Assembly: GCA_035944555.1 (NCBI GenBank)
Contig: DASZAY010000009.1
Coordinates: 310,001-374,000 of the forward strand
Direction: 5' to 3'
Origin: CADCWK01 sp035944555
GTDB lineage: Bacteria; Chloroflexota; Chloroflexia; Thermomicrobiales; UBA6265
DNA: 64,000 nucleotides
Every line of letters begins with the position of its first letter. The stretch's first letter is position 1. Shown piece by piece: positions 1 through 8,533 of this stretch. Position numbers and translations under genes: made by a program. Below the pieces are notes generated by a model. The model had not been told where the DNA came from. It was given only the letters and a program-made list of their open reading frames with translations, and ran no database searches.

Positions 1-78
1 AAGATCGCCGCCCGCAAGAGCCCGACATTCACCCCGGGCACCCAGCTCAAGCGTTCTGTCAATGGTGACGACGAGTAA
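1..78 (+). CDS. HU-family DNA-binding protein, C-terminal end only
   Basis: Only the last 25 codons and a TAA stop at 76-78 are inside the window. The frame reads KIAARKSPTFTPGTQLKRSV and then a short Asn-Gly-Asp-Asp-Glu tail. The Arg-Lys-x-Pro-x-Phe-x-Pro-Gly-x-x-Leu-Lys pattern is the end of the DNA-binding arm and last helix of HU/IHF-type nucleoid proteins, and is closest in style to the HU of high-GC Gram-positive bacteria. These proteins act as dimers that bend and compact DNA. A strong hairpin terminator follows 22 bases after the stop. The N-terminus lies outside the window, so the length cannot be judged. Confidence 0.75.
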   Translation, partial: KIAARKSPTFTPGTQLKRSVNGDDE

Positions 79-100
79 ATCTCCCGCTTCAATCGGCGAA

Positions 101-136
101 CGAAAGGCCCCACCGGCAATCCGGTGGGGCCTTTCG
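101..136 (+). terminator. Rho-independent terminator after HU gene
   Basis: A perfect 16-base-pair inverted repeat, cgaaaggccccaccgg and its complement, closes on a CAAT loop. It is followed by TCTGTCCTC, a poor U-tract. It ends the HU transcript and, read on the minus strand, lies just past the plsX stop, so it may serve both convergent genes. Confidence 0.85.
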
Positions 137-163
137 TCTGTCCTCGGATGCTGGCATGCCCGC

Positions 164-1195
164 TCAGGTCGCCGTCGACGTACCGGACGCTGACACGACT
201 GCCCTGCGGCTCTCGGCGATCGTTGCGAACTTCTCGATCGTCCCTCCGCTGGCGAACTGGTGGGCAACGCCGATCGCGGATTCGATCGCCCGCTCATCGG
301 AACGGCCATGGGCGACGATTGCCGGGCCGTTGATCCCCAGGAGCGGCGCGCCCCCATACTCGCGGTAGTCAAACCGCTTGCGGACGCCGTCGAACGCCCC
401 CTTGAGCATGATAGCGGCAATCTTCCGGGGCCAGGTCTTGGTAACCTCCTGCCGGATCGCCGCCGTGATCAGGGACGCAGCCCCCTCCGCAACTTTGAGC
501 GTGATATTGCCTGTGAAGCCGTCCGTCACCACCACGTCGACGACGCCCTGGGTAATGTCATTGCCCTCGATGTTGCCGTGGAACCGGATGCCCTTCAGTT
601 GCCGGAGGAGGGGATTGACTTCGTTGACGAGCTGATTTCCCTTGCCATCCTCCTCGCCGTTACTCAGCAGACCGACGGAAGGCTCGGAAATCCCGAGCAC
701 GTCATGGGCGTAGATCGAGCCCATGAGCGCGAAGTCGACGAGATGAGAGGGTCGCGGATCCGTTACGGCGCCAAGATCGAGGACCAGGACACGACCATTC
801 CGGGTCGGCAGGACGGTCGCCAGCGCGGGCCGCTCGATCCCCGAGACCCGCCCGAGCACCATGAGGCCCGTCGCCATGGCAGCGCCGCTGTGGCCAGCCG
901 AGACCATCGCATCAGCCCGGCCCTCCTTGACCTCACGAAGAGCCACCGCAACGCTGGACCGCGGCTTCCGCCGGGCCGCCGTGGCAGCATGCTCGTCCAT
1001 GCCGACGACGTCCTCGGCATGGACCACCGTGATGTCCAGCGCTTCGTGACGGTGCCGAGCCAGCTCCTGCTGCACTTCCGCCTCGCGACCGACCAGGGCA
1101 AGCGCCACGCCGAGTGACCGGGCCGCGTTCAGCGCTCCAGGCACGACCACCGCGGGACCGTGGTCCCCACCCATCACATCCACCGCGATCCGCAT
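164..1195 (-). CDS. plsX: phosphate acyltransferase PlsX
   Basis: Converts acyl-ACP and phosphate to acyl-phosphate, the acyl donor for PlsY in the first step of phospholipid synthesis; it is a soluble enzyme associated with the membrane face. The 343 residues match the usual 330-350. The start MRIAVDVMGGDHGP is the family N-terminal signature. Two core motifs are present in slightly altered form: SAGHSGA at 99-105, where SAGNTGA is usual, and DLGAVTD near 140-146, where DLGAN is usual. In many genomes plsX sits with fabD/fabH/acpP; here it follows gyrB after a terminator hairpin, so it probably has its own promoter. Identity is secure. Confidence 0.95.
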   Translation of the reverse strand: MRIAVDVMGGDHGPAVVVPGALNAARSLGVALALVGREAEVQQELARHRHEALDITVVHAEDVVGMDEHAATAARRKPRSSVAVALREVKEGRADAMVSAGHSGAAMATGLMVLGRVSGIERPALATVLPTRNGRVLVLDLGAVTDPRPSHLVDFALMGSIYAHDVLGISEPSVGLLSNGEEDGKGNQLVNEVNPLLRQLKGIRFHGNIEGNDITQGVVDVVVTDGFTGNITLKVAEGAASLITAAIRQEVTKTWPRKIAAIMLKGAFDGVRKRFDYREYGGAPLLGINGPAIVAHGRSDERAIESAIGVAHQFASGGTIEKFATIAESRRAVVSASGTSTAT

Positions 1196-1212
1196 GCAGC
1201 CTCCCGCAACAC

Positions 1213-1246
1213 ACAGACGCCGGCCGGTGGCCCGGCCGGCGTCTGT
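1213..1246 (-). terminator. terminator between gyrB and plsX
   Basis: A perfect 15-base-pair stem, acagacgccggccgg and its complement, closes on a four-base loop (TGGC on the plus strand). It lies 18 bases after the gyrB stop on the minus strand and just upstream of the plsX start. The downstream minus-strand sequence, GTGTTGCGGG, has little U-tract, so termination may be partial. Confidence 0.75.
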
Positions 1247-1264
1247 CTCTGGTCGTCATCCGGA

Positions 1265-3202
1265 TCAGACGTCGAGGTTCACGACATCCCGGGCGTGGTT
1301 CTGAATGAACTTCTTCCGCGGCGGAACCGCACTGCCCATGAGCATATCAAACGTCTCGTTGGCCTGGATGCTGTCCTCGATGGTGACCATCATCAGGGTG
1401 CGGTTGTCAGGATCCATCGTCGTGGTCCAGAGCTGCTCGGCGTTCATCTCGCCGAGACCCTTGTACCGCTGGACTTCGGCCTTGCCGCCGAGCTCGGCGA
1501 TCGCCGCTTCCCGCTGCTCCTCGTTGTAGGTCCAGCGGTGCTCCTTGCCACTTGCCACCCGGTAGAGCGGCGGCTGGGCGATGTAGATCCGGCCGTCGTG
1601 GATCAGCTGCTCCATGTGCCGGTAGAAGAACGTGAGCAGCAGCGTCCGGATGTGGGCGCCGTCGACGTCGGCGTCCGTCATGATGATGATGCGGTGATAG
1701 CGGAGGCGGGCCGGGTCGAACTGCTCGCCGACCGAGGTGCCCATGGCTGTGATCAGCGTCCGGATCTCGTTGCTCTGGAGCATCTTGTCCAGCCGGGCCT
1801 TCTCGACGTTCAGAATCTTGCCCCGGAGCGGCAGGATGGCCTGGAAGCGCCGGTCGCGCCCCTGCTTGGCCGTCCCACCTGCCGAGTCGCCCTCGACGAT
1901 GTAGAGCTCGGACCGGGCCGGGTCGCGCTCGGAGCAGTCGGCCAGCTTGCCCGGGAGGCTGAAGCTCTCCAGCCCGCCCTTGCGCTGGACCAGCTCGCGG
2001 GCCTTGCGGGCGGCCTCGCGCGCCCGGGCAGCCGTCAGACACTTCTCGATCACCCGCTTGGCGACCTGCGGGTTCTCCTCGAGGAATGCGCCGAGCGACT
2101 CGTTGACGACGCTCTGGACGGCCCCGGCCATCTCGGCGTTGCCGAGCTTGCCCTTGGTCTGTCCCTCGAACTGCGGCTCGGCCAGCTTGACCGAGACGAT
2201 GGCCGTCAGACCCTCGCGGACGTCCTCGCCGGTCAGGCTCTCGTCACCCTTAAGGAAGCCGTTACGCCGGGCGTAGTCGTTGATCGTCCGGGTCAGGCCC
2301 GAGCGGAAGCCCGAGAGGTGGGTACCACCGTCTGCCGTATTGATGTTGTTGGCAAAGGAGTGGACCGACTCACCATAGGAGTCGTTGTACTGGAGCGCCA
2401 CTTCGACGGTCCAGTCCTCGGCCTCGCGGGAGACGTAGTACGGCTTGTCGTGGACCACCGCGCGATTGCGGTTGAGGTGACGGACGAAGGAGACGATGCC
2501 GCCCTCGAAGTAGAACGTCGACTCCCGGTCGTCGCGCTCGTCGATCAGCGTGATGCTGAGGCCCTTCGTGAGATACGCCGTCTCGCGGAACCACTGCTCC
2601 ATCGAGTCGAAGTTGTAGTCGTGCCCGCCAGTGAAGATCTTGGTGTCGGCGAGGAAGCGCGTGGTGGTGCCATGCGTCTCGGGGTCGGCATGGCCGACGA
2701 TCGCGACCTTGCTCAGCGGCTTGCCGCGCTTGTACTCCTGCTGGTGGATGGCACCTTCAGGATCGCCCTCGCGGATCACCTGAACCTGGCACCACTCGGA
2801 CAGGGCATTGACGACCGAAGCGCCCACGCCGTGGAGACCGCCGGACACCTTGTAGCCGCCACCGCCGAACTTCCCGCCGGCGTGGAGGACGGTCATGATG
2901 ACTTCCAGCGCGGACTTCTTCTGCTTGCTGTGCACGTCCACCGGGATGCCACGACCGTTGTCGCGGACGGTGATGATGTTGTCGCGGCCAATCGTCACGA
3001 CGATCTTGTCGCAGTGCTTGGCAAGAGCTTCGTCGACCGAGTTGTCGACGATCTCACGGACAAGGTGATGCAGGCCGCGCTGGTCCGTTGAGCCGATGTA
3101 CATGCCCGGACGGCGACGGACGGCTTCAAGGCCCTCGAGCACCTGGATGTTTTCGGCGCTGTAGGTGGCGTTGTTCTGGGAGGTTGAGGGAGCTGAGGTC
3201 AA
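1265..3202 (-). CDS. gyrB: DNA gyrase subunit B
   Basis: ATPase subunit of DNA gyrase, which with GyrA introduces negative supercoils. From the chosen start (645 residues) the GHKL ATPase motifs are EIVDNSVDEAL (50-60), DNGRGIP (81-87) and GGLHGVG (121-127). Next come the QTKGKLGN loop (348-355) and the TOPRIM motifs EGDSAGG (437-443) and DADVDGAH (510-517). The length is that of the short GyrB without the proteobacterial insertion. I chose the TTG at 3202 because AGGAGGG precedes it by four bases; the frame stays open to an ATG at 3286, which would add 28 arginine-rich residues with no family match. gyrA is not in the window. ParE is the main alternative, but position and length favour GyrB. 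Confidence 0.95.
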   Translation of the reverse strand: MTSAPSTSQNNATYSAENIQVLEGLEAVRRRPGMYIGSTDQRGLHHLVREIVDNSVDEALAKHCDKIVVTIGRDNIITVRDNGRGIPVDVHSKQKKSALEVIMTVLHAGGKFGGGGYKVSGGLHGVGASVVNALSEWCQVQVIREGDPEGAIHQQEYKRGKPLSKVAIVGHADPETHGTTTRFLADTKIFTGGHDYNFDSMEQWFRETAYLTKGLSITLIDERDDRESTFYFEGGIVSFVRHLNRNRAVVHDKPYYVSREAEDWTVEVALQYNDSYGESVHSFANNINTADGGTHLSGFRSGLTRTINDYARRNGFLKGDESLTGEDVREGLTAIVSVKLAEPQFEGQTKGKLGNAEMAGAVQSVVNESLGAFLEENPQVAKRVIEKCLTAARAREAARKARELVQRKGGLESFSLPGKLADCSERDPARSELYIVEGDSAGGTAKQGRDRRFQAILPLRGKILNVEKARLDKMLQSNEIRTLITAMGTSVGEQFDPARLRYHRIIIMTDADVDGAHIRTLLLTFFYRHMEQLIHDGRIYIAQPPLYRVASGKEHRWTYNEEQREAAIAELGGKAEVQRYKGLGEMNAEQLWTTTMDPDNRTLMMVTIEDSIQANETFDMLMGSAVPPRKKFIQNHARDVVNLDV

Positions 3203-3338
3203 AGGACCCTCCTGACGTGACGCCCTGGAGCGTCCGGGATGACGGCCGAGTGGCGCCCGACGGTGCCGAAGCGGGATCGAGATCATGATCCGGCGTGTCG
3301 CCGGGCGAGCTTCCTGAGCCCTGAGCCATCGATGGGTA

Positions 3339-3767
3339 TCAGGCCCAACCCAGTTCGGCGATGCGGTCTTCGTCGAGCCCGAAATGATGGGCGATCTCGT
3401 GGACCACGGTCACCTGGATCTGCCAGGCGAGTTCGGACTGATTGCGGGTGGCTCGTTCGAGCGGGAGCCGGAAAAGCGTGATCTTGTCCGGCAGACGGAA
3501 CCCGTCCGTCACGGAGCGATCGATCAGCGGAGTGCCTTCGTAGAGCCCGAGGAGCTCGGGCGGGCGGGATGGATCGTCCTGTGGTTGGCGCTGGTCCAGC
3601 TGCTCAGCGGTCGGCTCGTCTTCCACCACGATCTGCACGTTGTCGAGCATCTCGTGGATCTCCGGAGGGAGCTGATCCACAGCCCGTACGACGAGCCGCT
3701 CGAAGATGCGGCGCCGGCCCTGCATGGCCCGCTGTCGGATCCTTTCGGCACCCTGCAATTGTACCAT
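3339..3767 (-). CDS. zincin-like metallopeptidase family protein
   Basis: A 142-residue protein of the small metallopeptidase-like family (Pfam Zincin_1). The signature VVHEIAHHFGLDEDRI near residues 123-138 carries the HExxH zinc site followed by a third acidic or His ligand position. The middle region, with GLYEGTPLIDRS and a DKITLFRLPLE strand, is also typical. Family members are small cytoplasmic proteins with no settled substrate. A ribosome-binding GAGGG lies a few bases before the ATG. The gene sits between the penicillin-binding protein gene and gyrB on the same strand and may be co-transcribed with both. Confidence 0.8.
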   Translation of the reverse strand: MVQLQGAERIRQRAMQGRRRIFERLVVRAVDQLPPEIHEMLDNVQIVVEDEPTAEQLDQRQPQDDPSRPPELLGLYEGTPLIDRSVTDGFRLPDKITLFRLPLERATRNQSELAWQIQVTVVHEIAHHFGLDEDRIAELGWA

Positions 3768-3851
3768 TTTACGCCCTCACTTCCCATTGGTTATCAGCCC
3801 GAAAACCGCGCAGCTACGCCGGTTTTGGCCCGGACGAGCCTTTCGTACCAA

Positions 3852-5492
3852 CTACCGATCGGCGGCCGCGAGCAGGATGTCGCGGGCGACCGCGATCGAC
3901 CCGGACCCGCCGTTCTCGAGGACGACGGCGACCGCGTGCCGAGGGGTAACGTCAGCCCAGGTTCCGGCGAAACCCATGAACCAGGCATGCGGCTGCTGGC
4001 CAGCGATCTCGGCTGTTCCGGTCTTGCCGCCAACGGCGAGTCCCTCGATCGCGGCTCCCGTCGCCACACCGGTCCGGACCGCGTGTCGCATCATCTCGAT
4101 CACCGTCTCGGCCGTCTCGGGCCGGATGGCTCGTCGCCACTCCTCCGTCTGTCCCTCGCGGATCACCGTACCGTCCGGCGCGACGATCCGGTCGAGGATC
4201 TGCGGCTGCATCAACTGCCCAGCGTTGGCGACACCGGCGGCGACGAGGGCCATATGCAGGGGGGTAACGAGGAGCTCACCCTGCCCGAACGCCGTGTCTG
4301 CCAGGGCCGGAGGCGAGTCAAGAAAGCCCTCCTGCCCCTCAAGCTGGCTCCGGCTGACGGGTTGAGCGAACGGGATGGCGGCATCGAACCCGAATCCCCT
4401 GGCGTAGTCTCGCAACCCGTCGGCGGTGACCTGGAGGCCGACCTGGGCGTAAACGACGTTCAGCGACCAGGCGAGGCTGTCCTCCAATGTCCACTCGATT
4501 ACCGAGTCGTCGGGGCGGTTGTTCTCGATGATCTGGCGACCGGAGACGTTCAACACACCGTCGTCGAGGTAGACCGTGTCCGGGGTGGCGATTCCCATCT
4601 CGATGGCTGCCGCGGACGTGATCACCTTGAAGATGGATCCAGGCGTATAGAGGCCGGTCAACGCGCGCGAGACCAGCGGCCGGTCGTCCCGCTCGAGCAG
4701 GGCGTCCCAGTAGTCGGCTGCCGTCTCCGTTTCGTCGTAGGATCCGGCGAAGATTGCGGCCGGGTCCGGCGCGGGGTTACTCACCATCGCCAGGATCTTG
4801 CCGGTGCCGACCTCGATCAGTACGGCGGCGCCGGCCCGTCCGCCGAGCGATGTGGCTGCCTGCCGCTGTAGTCCCGATTCGATCGTCAGGATGACGTCGT
4901 TTCCCTGTCGGGAGCGATGGAGGAGCTCATCACGGACCTCCGTGAACGGGTTGCCCGTTTCCACCCCGGTCAGTTCGCGGTCGAACGCCTGCTCGATACC
5001 GGCCGTGCCGAATTGCAGCGGAGAGTAGTACCCGAGGACGCTTGCCGCTGACGGTTCCGGATAGGTCCGCCCCCAGCCCAGGGGGATCTCTTCAGTCCCG
5101 GCCAGGGTGGCACCATCCGCCGACAGAATCTCGCCGCGGCGGACGGCCAGGCCAAGTCCGACCCGTCGCGGGTTGGAGATGATCTGGCCGTCTCCGCCCG
5201 ATTCGATCCGATTGGCGAGCGCATCGCTCCGGATCAGCTGCATGCGGAACAACTGGGCGCCGAGCACCACGAATGCGGCCGCGAAGGTCGTCCCCAGCCG
5301 GATCACGGTCCGCCGCTCGGTCGCGGTCCCTATGGGAATCGGGACCCAGAGTCCCACCATGAGCAGCACCCAGGCGAGCCCGAGGACCGCCAGCCAGCGG
5401 GCATCGCTCAGCTGATCCCCACCGACGACGAAGGCGGCGACGATCAGACCGGCGGAGAGTGCAAGCGCGAACAGGCGAATCGAACGAGGCAT
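3852..5492 (-). CDS. penicillin-binding transpeptidase, FtsI/PbpA type
   Basis: Class B penicillin-binding protein that cross-links peptidoglycan outside the membrane. The 546 residues have three hydrophobic N-terminal segments (about 6-24, 33-50 and 65-82) where one is usual. A linker domain follows, then the transpeptidase: S286-I-F-K289 with the nucleophile Ser286, S343-L-N345, and K490-T-G492. The gene lies 22 bases after an FtsW/RodA-type gene on the same strand, so the two probably form a SEDS polymerase/transpeptidase pair. The arrangement resembles the RodA-PbpA pair of actinobacteria. Which division or elongation complex it belongs to cannot be told from sequence. Confidence 0.9.
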   Translation of the reverse strand: MPRSIRLFALALSAGLIVAAFVVGGDQLSDARWLAVLGLAWVLLMVGLWVPIPIGTATERRTVIRLGTTFAAAFVVLGAQLFRMQLIRSDALANRIESGGDGQIISNPRRVGLGLAVRRGEILSADGATLAGTEEIPLGWGRTYPEPSAASVLGYYSPLQFGTAGIEQAFDRELTGVETGNPFTEVRDELLHRSRQGNDVILTIESGLQRQAATSLGGRAGAAVLIEVGTGKILAMVSNPAPDPAAIFAGSYDETETAADYWDALLERDDRPLVSRALTGLYTPGSIFKVITSAAAIEMGIATPDTVYLDDGVLNVSGRQIIENNRPDDSVIEWTLEDSLAWSLNVVYAQVGLQVTADGLRDYARGFGFDAAIPFAQPVSRSQLEGQEGFLDSPPALADTAFGQGELLVTPLHMALVAAGVANAGQLMQPQILDRIVAPDGTVIREGQTEEWRRAIRPETAETVIEMMRHAVRTGVATGAAIEGLAVGGKTGTAEIAGQQPHAWFMGFAGTWADVTPRHAVAVVLENGGSGSIAVARDILLAAADR

Positions 5493-5514
5493 GGTCCTCC
5501 CGAGGCAAGCGCGG

Positions 5515-6858
5515 TCAGCCCCGGCTGCGCCGGGCCGAGATGTTGAGCAGCAACCCGACCAGGATGAAGTTGGTCAGGAGTGACGAGCCGCCATATGAGA
5601 TGAACGGAAGGGTGATGCCGGTCAGCGGGATCACCCGGAGCACGCCGCCGAGGATGATCAGCGTCTGGATCGCGACGATCGAGCCGATTCCCACCGCTAC
5701 CAGCCGGTCGAACGTGTCGTCGGCCCGGAGTCCGATGATGAACGCCCGCAGGACGAGGAGCAGGTAGAGGGTGATGATCGCCATCGTTCCGAGCAGACCC
5801 AGTTCCTCGCCGAACGCCGCGAACACGTAATCGGTGTGGACCTGGGAGACGAAGTACGGCTGCCCGAGCCCGAGCCCGGTGCCGAAGATGCCGCCAGAAG
5901 AGATCGCGTAGTCCGACTGGATCTGCTGGTACCCGGAGTCGTAGGGGTCGACGAACGGGTTCAGCCAGTTCTGGACTCGGATCGCGATCCGGCCGAACAA
6001 CTGGAACAGCACGACACAGGCGATCGCGAACGAGGCCAGGCCGAGCCCGACGTAGAGGCCACGACCCGTCGCGGCGTAGATCATCACCAGGAAGATTCCG
6101 AAGAACAGCAGGCCCGATCCGAGGTCATTGAGCACGACCACCGTCGCGATCGACGCTGCCCACATGAGGCCCATCGGCATGAGCCAGGGCAGGGGAGGCA
6201 ATGACAGTCCGCCGACCTTCCAGTTGTCCCGGAGCAGGTCGCGCTTCTCGTCGAGGTAACCCGCGAGGAACACCAGCAGCGTGACCTTCACGATCTCGGA
6301 CGGCTGGATCTGGACGGGACCGAACGACAGCCAGAGCCGGGCGCCGTTGATCTCCTGGCCGAAGACAAAGGTGACCGCCAGCAGCCCGAGCGATGCGACG
6401 AGGGCGGTGTACTTGTAGCGGCGAAGGAGTGGCATCGCCGGCCGGAACAGCGCGACGACCACCATCAGGACCAGGCCGATCGTGAGGTAAGCGACCTGCC
6501 GGGACGCGATCCCCGCCAAGCCGGATTCGATCGCCGCGATATCGGGCTGAAGGCGCTGGATGATGAGGAGCCCCAGCCCCGCGAGGGTCGCGACGATCGG
6601 CAGGACGATCTGGTCAGCCCGGAGGCGGGCGAGGGCAAAGACGATGCTTGCCCCGGCGATCAGACCGGCGTAAACCAGACTCACCCAGACATCGCCCCAG
6701 GACCAGAGCAGGTCATTGCGTGGGGCCAGGTAGATCGTCAGCAGCCCGACGATCGTCAGCAACGCCGGCGCGATCAGGAGCTGGAACTCCGTCAGCCGCA
6801 GCGTTGGTCGATAGTGTCGGCGTGAGCCACCGGGTGTGACCGGGACCGGTTGAGCCAT
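5515..6858 (-). CDS. FtsW/RodA/SpoVE-family SEDS glycosyltransferase
   Basis: Polytopic membrane enzyme (447 residues, about ten membrane segments) that polymerises lipid II into glycan strands together with a class B penicillin-binding protein. Family signatures are NGARLWL (171-177) with QPSE (185-188), a long extracytoplasmic loop rich in Tyr and Asp between the later segments, and FISYGGSS (419-426) near the C-terminus. It lies between mtnP (11 bases upstream) and the transpeptidase gene (22 bases downstream), so the three are probably one transcript. FtsW and RodA cannot be separated confidently here; pairing with a PbpA-like protein leans towards RodA. Confidence 0.92.
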   Translation of the reverse strand: MAQPVPVTPGGSRRHYRPTLRLTEFQLLIAPALLTIVGLLTIYLAPRNDLLWSWGDVWVSLVYAGLIAGASIVFALARLRADQIVLPIVATLAGLGLLIIQRLQPDIAAIESGLAGIASRQVAYLTIGLVLMVVVALFRPAMPLLRRYKYTALVASLGLLAVTFVFGQEINGARLWLSFGPVQIQPSEIVKVTLLVFLAGYLDEKRDLLRDNWKVGGLSLPPLPWLMPMGLMWAASIATVVVLNDLGSGLLFFGIFLVMIYAATGRGLYVGLGLASFAIACVVLFQLFGRIAIRVQNWLNPFVDPYDSGYQQIQSDYAISSGGIFGTGLGLGQPYFVSQVHTDYVFAAFGEELGLLGTMAIITLYLLLVLRAFIIGLRADDTFDRLVAVGIGSIVAIQTLIILGGVLRVIPLTGITLPFISYGGSSLLTNFILVGLLLNISARRSRG

Positions 6859-6869
6859 GGTCCGTCCTG

Positions 6870-7757
6870 CTAGCCGAGGTACCGGGCGGCGATCACCCCG
6901 AGACGCTCGATGTCTGCCGGCTGGATGGCCTCACGACGGGTGTTGAGCGCACCGCCCAGCCCATTGGCGACGAGGTCATCGACCTGCGGCAGCCCGTTAG
7001 CGACCAGCCGGCCGATGACGCCGATGGCGCTCTGGATGTTCGCCTTGAGGTTGCCTTCCACCACGGCGACGCTGACCTCCGCTTCGGAGTCGTGCCAGAC
7101 GTCGTAGTCGGTGACCATGGCGAGCGTCGCGTAGGCCAGTTCCGCCTCCCGGGCCAGGCGCGCCTCCGGCATCGCCGTCATGCCGATGATGCTTGCGCCC
7201 CAGGATCGGTAGAGATGGGATTCGGCCCGCGTCGAGAACTGCGGACCTTCAATACAGACGTACGTCCCGCCATCATGAACGGTCGCACCGGTCCCTCCGG
7301 CGGCATGGAGCAACGCCTGCCGCAGATTTCGCTCGAACGGGTCGGCGATACCGATATGGGCAACGACGCCCTGATCGAAGAAGGTCCGCTCGCGGGTAAC
7401 GGTCCGGTCGATCAGCTGGTCCGGCACGCAGAGGTGCCGTGGAGCGTATTCCTCCCGGAGGCTGCCCACCGCGGAGACACTGAGCAGATGGGTGACGCCC
7501 AGCGCCTTCATCGCGTAGATGTTGGCGCGGTAGGGGAGCGTGGTCGGTGATAGGCGATGGCCGCGGCCGTGGCGAGAGAGGAAGACGACGGGCTGTTCGC
7601 CGATACGGCCCGTAGTGACGGCGTCGCTGGGCTCCCCAAATGGCGTTTCGATCGTCTGCTCTGTTCGCTCGACCAGGTCCGGCATGTCGTAGAGGCCGCT
7701 GCCACCGATGATACCCAGGACGTGTCGCGATCCGCTCTCGGCCAAACTGCGCTCCAT
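6870..7757 (-). CDS. mtnP: S-methyl-5'-thioadenosine phosphorylase
   Basis: Splits methylthioadenosine with phosphate into adenine and methylthioribose-1-phosphate in the methionine salvage pathway. The 295-residue form begins at the ATG at 7757, followed by the nucleoside-phosphorylase start IIGGSGLYD (16-24). Further motifs are GPQFST (171-176), GMTAMPEA (192-199) and TDYDVWH (216-222); the Asp-Tyr-Asp and Thr-Ala-Met pattern indicates a 6-aminopurine (MTA) enzyme rather than a guanosine/inosine phosphorylase. The frame stays open far upstream (to 8312), but that part is antisense to rpsO and has no family match. It is divergent from rpsO and heads the cell-wall gene run on the minus strand. 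Confidence 0.88.
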   Translation of the reverse strand: MERSLAESGSRHVLGIIGGSGLYDMPDLVERTEQTIETPFGEPSDAVTTGRIGEQPVVFLSRHGRGHRLSPTTLPYRANIYAMKALGVTHLLSVSAVGSLREEYAPRHLCVPDQLIDRTVTRERTFFDQGVVAHIGIADPFERNLRQALLHAAGGTGATVHDGGTYVCIEGPQFSTRAESHLYRSWGASIIGMTAMPEARLAREAELAYATLAMVTDYDVWHDSEAEVSVAVVEGNLKANIQSAIGVIGRLVANGLPQVDDLVANGLGGALNTRREAIQPADIERLGVIAARYLG

Positions 7758-7871
7758 TCCGCTGGCGATGGGAACAGCCCGGCCCGGTCGCCGACCGATG
7801 TCTCGACTGTCCGATAGATGAATCGAATGGTACCCGACGCCCCACGGGTGACTGTGCCAACGATGCCCCGT

Positions 7872-7907
7872 GATTCCGGTCGATATGCTAGGATTCCCGG
7901 TCGGATT
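7872..7907 (+). repeat. imperfect direct repeat in the rpsO leader
   Basis: GATTCCGGTCGAT (7872-7884) is repeated as GATTCCCGGTCGGATT (7892-7907), 55 bases before the S15 start. Ribosomal protein S15 commonly represses its own mRNA by binding a leader structure, so this may be part of such an element. That role is inference; I did not find a matching known S15 leader fold. Confidence 0.35.
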
Positions 7908-7961
7908 CAATGTAACGTCGGTCCGCAGGTTGGCATGGGGACGCGACTGGAGGATATGCCA

Positions 7962-8231
7962 ATGGTTCTTCAGCAGCAGCAGAAGGCTGACATCATCTCG
8001 GATTACGCGATGCACGAGGGCGATACCGGTTCCCCGGAAGTGCAGATCGCGATCCTGACCGAGCGCATCAATGGTCTGACGTCGCACCTCCGGGAGCACC
8101 GCCACGACCACCACTCGCGCCGCGGGCTGCTCAAGCTGGTCGGCCGCCGCCGCCGGCTCCTCGCTTACCTGAGCGACAAGGACATCGACCGCTACCGGAC
8201 GGTGATCCAGCGGCTGGGCCTGCGCCGCTAA
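7962..8231 (+). CDS. rpsO: 30S ribosomal protein S15
   Basis: Primary 16S rRNA-binding protein of the small subunit. The 89 residues are exactly the usual length. Family motifs are DTGSPEVQIA, the LTSHLREHRHDHHSRRGLL helix-turn with the 16S-contacting His/Asp residues, and the ending RLGLRR. I chose ATG 7962 because GGAGG at 7949-7953 is eight bases upstream; an in-frame ATG at 7956 is too close. The open frame extends to 7818, but those codons are leader. The rpsO-pnp order is the classic one, and a hairpin separates the two genes. Confidence 0.97.
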   Translation: MVLQQQQKADIISDYAMHEGDTGSPEVQIAILTERINGLTSHLREHRHDHHSRRGLLKLVGRRRRLLAYLSDKDIDRYRTVIQRLGLRR

Positions 8232-8267
8232 AGCGCCGGCACGTGCTAAACCAGACAGGATACGGAC

Positions 8268-8298
8268 AGCCCGGAGCGCATCGCTCCGGGCTCGTCTG
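8268..8298 (+). terminator. hairpin between rpsO and pnp
   Basis: A perfect 11-base-pair stem, agcccggagcg and its complement, closes on a small CAT-containing loop and is followed by CGTCTGTT. It lies 37 bases past the rpsO stop and probably ends or attenuates the rpsO transcript before pnp. Confidence 0.75.
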
Positions 8299-8406
8299 TT
8301 AGCATCAACCATGCTGGCAGTCCACGTGCGACGCGGACATGACGCAGCTCCGGTCCGAATTGAGCGGAGCCAGACGACCCGGCCCTACGGGACGTGAACC
8401 TGGGGA

Positions 8407-8445
8407 ATTGGCGCGTGAGGGGGGACTTCGCCATCACGCGCCAGT
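8407..8445 (+). promoter_or_regulatory. stem-loop in the pnp 5' leader
   Basis: GGCGCGTGA (8410-8418) pairs with TCACGCGCC (8434-8442); the helix extends outward by an A-U, a G-U and another A-U pair to about 12 base pairs, with a 15-base loop. It lies about 90 bases before the pnp start. In E. coli, pnp is autoregulated through a leader helix cut by RNase III and then degraded by PNPase. A similar role here is inference from position and structure. Confidence 0.45.
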
Positions 8446-8533
8446 CCCTCAGGTGTCCGACGGACAGGCCGGAACAGCCCACCGCACGCCGGGATTGAAT
8501 CGGGCGGCGTGGGTAATGAGGGATCGACAATCT

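Noticed and set aside
1160..3091. 643-codon plus-strand open frame
   Set aside because: It is the exact antisense of gyrB; the protein is rich in His/Asp/Val/Leu from GC-biased codons and matches no family.
3384..4871. 495-codon plus-strand open frame
   Set aside because: Antisense to the metallopeptidase and penicillin-binding protein genes; no ribosome site or family match.
7758..8312. N-terminal extension of mtnP to 480 residues
   Set aside because: The extra codons run antisense through rpsO and lack nucleoside phosphorylase features; the fold starts at IIGGSGLYD.
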